Shown in pieces: positions 16,901 through 20,066 of a stretch of 20,066 nucleotides of DNA. Positions within the stretch are counted from its first letter, which is position 1, and the number at the start of each line of letters is the position of its first letter. The DNA is from Saprospiraceae bacterium (GTDB lineage Bacteria > Bacteroidota > Bacteroidia > Chitinophagales > Saprospiraceae), in the NCBI GenBank assembly GCA_014379665.1, contig JACMLK010000350.1:1-20066 (forward strand), written 5' to 3'. Position numbers and translations under genes: made by a program. Under the pieces are notes generated by a model, which searched no databases, was not told the origin of the DNA, and was given only the letters and a program-made list of their open reading frames with translations.

Positions 16901-17104
16901 ATCATTGGTAAATTTTCCAACGAAATCGCTCCCGTTTACTGCATCTTTGGATGGGTTGCTTACCGGACCTTCATACGTAAGTCCATTTATGGCATTCCAT
17001 GTAATTTTGGCAGCACCACCTTCAAAGTCTTCATAGATGACTTGACTGTTCAATGCAAATGCTGCACATACAAATAAAATTAGTGTAAGTAAATGTTTCA
17101 TCAT
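13934..17104 (-). CDS. Secreted protein with six tandem carbohydrate-binding-like beta-sandwich repeats and T9SS tail
   Basis: This 1056-residue protein has a signal peptide (about 1-21). Six diverged repeats follow at about 23-170, 176-321, 333-479, 484-632, 649-793 and 801-962. Each has a VGK signature (for example 212-214, 370-372, 525-527), an LLKLEGG-like strand (106-112, 255-261, 413-419, 568-573, 728-734, 887-892), a conserved Trp (128, 278, 436, 591, 751, 915) and a closing YFDDI/YIDNL strand (163-167, 313-317, 471-475, 626-630, 786-790, 955-959). The pattern resembles CBM/galactose-binding-like jelly rolls. Residues 979-1056 are a T9SS sorting domain (SLVPNP near 982-987). No catalytic domain is visible. 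I infer a surface glycan-binding protein that takes the place of SusE/F. Repeats 2-3 and 4-5 look like a duplicated two-domain unit. The frame opens with two Met codons; the upstream one at 17104 was chosen. Confidence 0.85.
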   Translation of the reverse strand: MMKHLLTLILFVCAAFALNSQVIYEDFEGGAAKITWNAINGLTYEGPVSNPSKDAVNGSDFVGKFTNDGISDFCFGLGDLSANADLSQYNLMKIKIWSPVAPTRALLKFEGGGKAIEKFIDITTANEWVEYSVDFSAAATFTTMNKVLLAFHPFTTPQANTFYFDDIRAVEAKEVYETFETGNEMGWTAFDGLLEAPVANPDPNKINSTSNVGKYTKSGAHSYSLLLAERTTPFDLSILNQFKLQIYSDGATQLLLKLEGPGGPAIEKIVNLGVRNAWQEYTFDLSAAKDYKHLTKAILFFDPGVETSADVYYYDNLYAVSQGDCALVVKDPNIVDDFECNRNATYVNGWDSLSVVPNPNPTPVNPSSLVGKYVDPQGEQWAALLIDYQNPVDLTTNNQLKVKIWSPKVTRVLFKLEGGASAAIETWVDITTPNQWVQYEVDFSTQALASHKKIVLFFNAGNDPAPGDVYYIDDISWGVKTIFDLENFENGATLPWEPLDQNTLIHGTFEVSDNLDPLGNTSLKVGKYTKGISAFSTLAAVAPGVIDISEKPQYNLDVWAPPGSNSITFQLESASAGNKEVTRNFQSPGAWETISFNFSEFQLLTDWEAIKLIFNPGVEEAGVVYYFDNLRQGESTVDPCEGAVPNTNIIDDFECQRNYEFGAGEQLLTVVDNPKLTASNSSTKVGLYKDQPNEPWAALCVNFPDGINLDVFNQFELQVLSTQVVPVLLKLEGGSSPAKEIWSEIKTFNDWYTLSVDFSGEKGNDHKRVCLFFNGGVETTTVEDYYIDNLKWAHAPYDGCIINYDDPAFVSDKWRYFPADESGGFELVDNPLKSGINTSDKVGKAIEKASGEQPWQGMYTDLDSYIKFGPNTIIKAKILSPKITTVTLKVERPLVPGFPGGSGDFTVANTKVNEWEELTWDFSQAPTPIDPAGQYARLTWIFDINNLPAEDVIYYFDDVRLEGGDCGQEPSSSDDQTVAKLSLVPNPVCDLLRVNNAELLKSTDIISVYGQIIARTWNNNQSTHYIDVSSLNAGTYFLMGYNDKQQLVAQSRFVKL

Positions 17105-17161
17105 TCTTAGGTTAATTTTGTTAGTTATAAAATAATATTTAAAGAATTAATTTAGGTTCTT

Positions 17162-17179
17162 GTGCTATCTTGATAGCAC
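17162..17179. promoter_or_regulatory. Perfect 8+2+8 inverted repeat upstream of the PUL (operator candidate)
   Basis: GTGCTATC-TT-GATAGCAC is an 18-bp palindrome 58-75 nt upstream of the first PUL start codon (17104). The 2-nt centre is too small for an RNA hairpin loop and no T-tract follows, so a dimeric DNA-binding regulator is the simplest explanation. No copy was noticed in the other intergenic regions of the window. Confidence 0.5.
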
Positions 17180-17822
17180 TGATCACTAGCCAAATGCCTG
17201 AATTTATAACATGTAACCACCTTGTGTTTTGGTGAATTCCCGAATTATAATTTCAACATGCGGAATTTTGACAGTGCAATATTAGCAAATAATAGGCAAT
17301 ATTAAGAAAATATCACTACAATACGACTACCCCAATCGATATTTTATCCAAATAAATTATATTTAGTTATAAAATCAGCTTGGGTGGACTGAGCGCAGGT
17401 AAGTTGCAAATTAATCCGGGAGGTTGATATTATTTGGAAGATTCAGGTTAATATAAAGACAATAATGCTTATTTTTAAGACCCCTTCTCTAAGCATGGGA
17501 AATAGGTGTATCCTTCCTGACGAAAGATCCATTTTTAAGTTTTGTGGTGCAGACCGGATTATTTTGGTCGCATTTAATTTATTTAATCGTCTGTAATTCC
17601 TGTTACAATTCAATGATCAATCTGAGTGAGGCTATGTGCTGTTCATATATGAGGATTTATGAAACAAAAGACTTGAAACAATAAAAAAACAAATGCCTGA
17701 TCAAAATAAATGAAACATGTTGTTGATGACAAAAATAGTATTTTTTCTGTAAATGTAATGTAGCATATGACATGTGGCGGGTAAATATCCGATCCGGAAT
17801 TCTTTATTTGTGTGATTTTTAT

Positions 17823-17830
17823 TAATTTTG
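17823..17830 (+). promoter_or_regulatory. -7 box for pheT
   Basis: TAATTTTG matches TAnnTTTG exactly and lies 49 nt before the pheT ATG. The -33 position is weak: TTCT at a spacing of 19 nt. It is the best promoter candidate for pheT in the region. Confidence 0.45.
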
Positions 17831-17879
17831 TGTCCTGAAGAATATAGTTAACCGAAGAATACAAAGACAATAGTGAAGT

Positions 17880-20066
17880 ATGAAACTGTCGTTGAACTGG
17901 CTGAAAAATTATCTTAATATATCATATTCCCCGGATAAAATAGCAGAAATGCTAACCCTTATAGGTCTGGAGGTGGAAGGCGTGGAAAAAATTGAATCCG
18001 TCAAAGGAGGTCTATTGGGTATTGTAACAGGTGAAGTGATCAGCTGTGAAAAACATCCTGATGCTGACAGACTATCAGTCACTACTGTAAATATAGGGAC
18101 AGATGAAATGCTTCAGATAGTATGTGGAGCACCAAATGTAGCCAAAGGGCAGAAAGTCATGGTAGCTACTATAGGTTCAGAATTACACCCTTCTGAAGGA
18201 AATCCAATGGTGATTAAGAAAGGGAAAATACGTGGTGTGGAATCCCAGGGAATGATATGTGCAGAAGATGAACTTGGCATCGGTACTGATCACTCAGGTA
18301 TTATAGTTTTACCCGAAGGGACCAGGGTTGGAATGGCGGCATCGACCTATTATAATCTGGAGAACTATTACGTATTTGAAGTCGGACTTACACCAAACAG
18401 ATCAGATGCTACCTCACAATTAGGTATTGCAAGAGATTTACTGGCCTATCTGAAAGTCAATAAAGGGTACTCAGATGAATTGATTGATCCGGACATTTCG
18501 GGTTTTGTCACCCAAAAAGTAGGAAGTCACATTGATGTAGAAATACTCCATAAAGAAGCCTGTCCAAGATATACAGGTATAACCATAACAAATATTGAAG
18601 TAAAGGAGTCACCTGAATGGATAAAAAAACTGCTTTCTTCTATTGGGGTCAAATCTATAAATAACATCGTAGACATCACAAATTTTGTACTTAATGAATT
18701 GGGGCAGCCTTTACACGCATTCGACGCTGATAAAATAGAAGGTAAAAAAATCATTGTTTCAATGTTACAAAAGGGAACAGAGTTTGTCACACTGGATGGG
18801 GTTAATAGAAAGTTGACCGATCAGGATCTGATGATATGTGACAAAAATATGCAACCACTTTGTATGGCGGGAGTCTACGGCGGAATTAACAGTGGAGTAA
18901 CGGTTGATACTAAAAATGTATTTTTGGAATCAGCTTGTTTTAACCCGAAATATATCAGAAAAACAAGTACTTATCATAATCTGAGGACTGACGCAGCTAA
19001 GATATTTGAAAAAGGTGCGGATCCCAATATTACAGAGTATGCACTAAAAAGAGCAGCATCACTAATCAGAGAACTTGCGGGTGGAGAAATCAGCAATCAA
19101 ATGGTGGATGTATATCCTGCAGAAATAAGGCCAATTGAGGTCAGGCTATTTTACAGTAATGTGAATAGTTTGATTGGTATGACTATTCCTGAGGAGGATG
19201 TTCATTCGATACTTCAGGCAATGGATATGGAGATTACACATCTCGATGAAGAAAGTATACTTGTGAAAGTCCCTACCAATAAGGCTGATGTGCTAAGAGA
19301 AGTGGATTTGATCGAAGAAATACTGCGAATATATGGGTTGAACAGGGTAGAGGTGCCATCTAAAATTCAAAGTACCATTTCATATTCACCGAAGCCAAAC
19401 AAACACAGGATCAAGGAGATTATTTCTGACCACTTGTCTGCTTCAGGATACAATGAAATTATGGGATTATCACTTATTGAGTCTAAAAATTATGACGGAC
19501 TGAATATTGCTGACAAAAATGCATTTGTTTTCATAAATAACACTTCAAATATACATCTTGACATCATGCGACCTGAGATGATGGTCAGCGGTTTGGTTAC
19601 CATATTATACAATCTTAACCGGCAACAAAACAATGTTTCAGTTTATGAATTTGGTAAATCTTATCTTAAAACCAAAACAGGATATGATGAAAATGAATTC
19701 TTAACTATTTTGGTTACGGGTAAAAAAAATGAAGAATCCTGGTTATTGGAGAATAAACCTGATAAAACTTTTTTCGATATCAAAAAACCGGTCTTGGATA
19801 TTTTCCAAAGATTGGGTGTTGGAAATATACAGATATCAGATCTTGATGATGACCCAAGGTTAGCGTATGGCCAAAAACTGCATTTGGGTCCTTTGGTATT
19901 GGCTGTATATGGCGAAATCATAAAAACTGTCCTTTCAATAGTGGGCATAAAAAATACGATTTATTATGCTGAAATTTCTTTTGAAGCTTTGATAAAAAAT
20001 GCCGGCAGAAAAAAAATGGAGGTGAAGGAGATCAATAGGTATCCATCTGTGAGAAGGGATCTGGCA
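17880..20066 (+). CDS. pheT: Phenylalanyl-tRNA synthetase beta subunit (3' truncated by window end)
   Basis: The frame is open from the ATG at 17880 to the last base: 729 codons of roughly 800. The protein starts MKLSLNWLKNYL, the usual PheT start. A tRNA-binding OB domain follows at about 42-150 (EKHPDADRLSVTTVNIG, VCGAPNVAKGQKV). The B3/B4 editing region contains YTGITITNIEV, SINNIVDITNFVLNELGQP and LHAFDADKI. Next come RTDAAKIFEKGADP, the B5 domain, and VDLIEEILRIYGLNRV leading into the catalytic-like core. The window ends at INRYPSVRRDLA, the opening of the C-terminal FDX-ACB anticodon-binding domain. With PheS it forms the alpha2beta2 enzyme that charges tRNA-Phe; the beta subunit carries editing and tRNA recognition. 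pheS is not adjacent on the left, so the subunits are apparently encoded apart unless pheS lies downstream. It is divergent from the PUL and unrelated to it in function. Confidence 0.96.
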   Translation, partial: MKLSLNWLKNYLNISYSPDKIAEMLTLIGLEVEGVEKIESVKGGLLGIVTGEVISCEKHPDADRLSVTTVNIGTDEMLQIVCGAPNVAKGQKVMVATIGSELHPSEGNPMVIKKGKIRGVESQGMICAEDELGIGTDHSGIIVLPEGTRVGMAASTYYNLENYYVFEVGLTPNRSDATSQLGIARDLLAYLKVNKGYSDELIDPDISGFVTQKVGSHIDVEILHKEACPRYTGITITNIEVKESPEWIKKLLSSIGVKSINNIVDITNFVLNELGQPLHAFDADKIEGKKIIVSMLQKGTEFVTLDGVNRKLTDQDLMICDKNMQPLCMAGVYGGINSGVTVDTKNVFLESACFNPKYIRKTSTYHNLRTDAAKIFEKGADPNITEYALKRAASLIRELAGGEISNQMVDVYPAEIRPIEVRLFYSNVNSLIGMTIPEEDVHSILQAMDMEITHLDEESILVKVPTNKADVLREVDLIEEILRIYGLNRVEVPSKIQSTISYSPKPNKHRIKEIISDHLSASGYNEIMGLSLIESKNYDGLNIADKNAFVFINNTSNIHLDIMRPEMMVSGLVTILYNLNRQQNNVSVYEFGKSYLKTKTGYDENEFLTILVTGKKNEESWLLENKPDKTFFDIKKPVLDIFQRLGVGNIQISDLDDDPRLAYGQKLHLGPLVLAVYGEIIKTVLSIVGIKNTIYYAEISFEALIKNAGRKKMEVKEINRYPSVRRDLA

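Larger units (their letters stand above)
17105..17879. other. 775-nt intergenic region between the divergent PUL and pheT
   Basis: This region separates the minus-strand PUL from plus-strand pheT and should hold promoters for both. I found a perfect inverted repeat near the PUL side and a -7 box near pheT, but no consensus TTTG/TAnnTTTG promoter facing the PUL. No RNA gene is evident. A 75-codon minus-strand frame (17643-17870) has no recognisable features and is not accepted as a gene. An 11-bp word, CAAATGCCTGA, occurs at 17191-17201 and 17690-17700. Confidence 0.6.

Noticed and set aside
13934..17104. Possible DNA-level tandem repeat or CRISPR-like array in the six-repeat gene
   Set aside because: The repetition exists only at protein level. 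Repeats are about 450 bp, strongly diverged and in one open frame, with no identical short units.
17191..17700. An 11-bp word (CAAATGCCTGA) repeated at 17191 and 17690
   Set aside because: One short direct repeat about 500 bp apart is not far from chance in AT-rich DNA. There is no element between the copies and no insertion-sequence features.
17643..17870. A 75-codon minus-strand open frame in the long intergenic region
   Set aside because: There is no recognisable motif, no ribosome-binding or promoter context, and the composition is what AT-rich non-coding DNA gives. It also overlaps the likely pheT promoter.

Overview
The window comes from a Bacteroidota chromosome. The evidence is a SusC/SusD pair, two proteins with type IX secretion (T9SS) C-terminal sorting domains, Bacteroidota-type promoter motifs (TTTG, about 19-21 nt, TAnnTTTG) and AT-rich coding sequence. 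The mix suggests an environmental lineage of the Saprospiria/Chitinophagia kind, but that placement is inference. Every call rests on reading motifs and family hallmarks by eye; no database search was run.

Left part (1-3567): housekeeping or stress genes. A possible 3' scrap of an upstream gene is followed by a secreted DUF1573 protein with a textbook promoter and terminator. Next come a YaaA-family peroxide-stress protein, a gene-free stretch of 357 nt, an unrecognised 81-residue protein with a C-terminal membrane segment, and a convergent DEAD-box RNA helicase. A bidirectional terminator separates the last two.

Centre (3651-17104, all minus strand): a polysaccharide utilisation locus (PUL). 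In transcription order it has a 1056-residue T9SS protein built of six tandem carbohydrate-binding-like beta-sandwich repeats, an intrinsic terminator, a lipoprotein glycoamylase-like enzyme (PF10091/GH144-like), a GH3 beta-glucosidase lipoprotein, SusC, SusD, and a second glycoamylase-like enzyme with an FN3-like N-terminus and a T9SS tail. The four genes from the lipoprotein glycoamylase to SusD are separated by only 1, 12 and 21 nt, so they form an operon. The last gene follows after 151 nt. PF10091/GH144-type enzymes with a GH3 beta-glucosidase point to a beta-glucan, with beta-1,2-glucan the leading hypothesis.

In the proposed pathway the T9SS-exported enzyme and the six-repeat protein act at the cell surface, SusC/SusD import oligosaccharides, and the lipoprotein glycoamylase and GH3 enzyme finish them in the periplasm. 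No regulator, SusE/F homologue, inner-membrane transporter or phosphorylase lies in the window.

Right part (17105-20066): a 775-nt intergenic region between divergent genes holds a perfect 8+2+8 inverted repeat near the PUL start and a promoter-like box before pheT. pheT (phenylalanyl-tRNA synthetase beta subunit) runs off the window end, missing only the C-terminal anticodon-binding domain.
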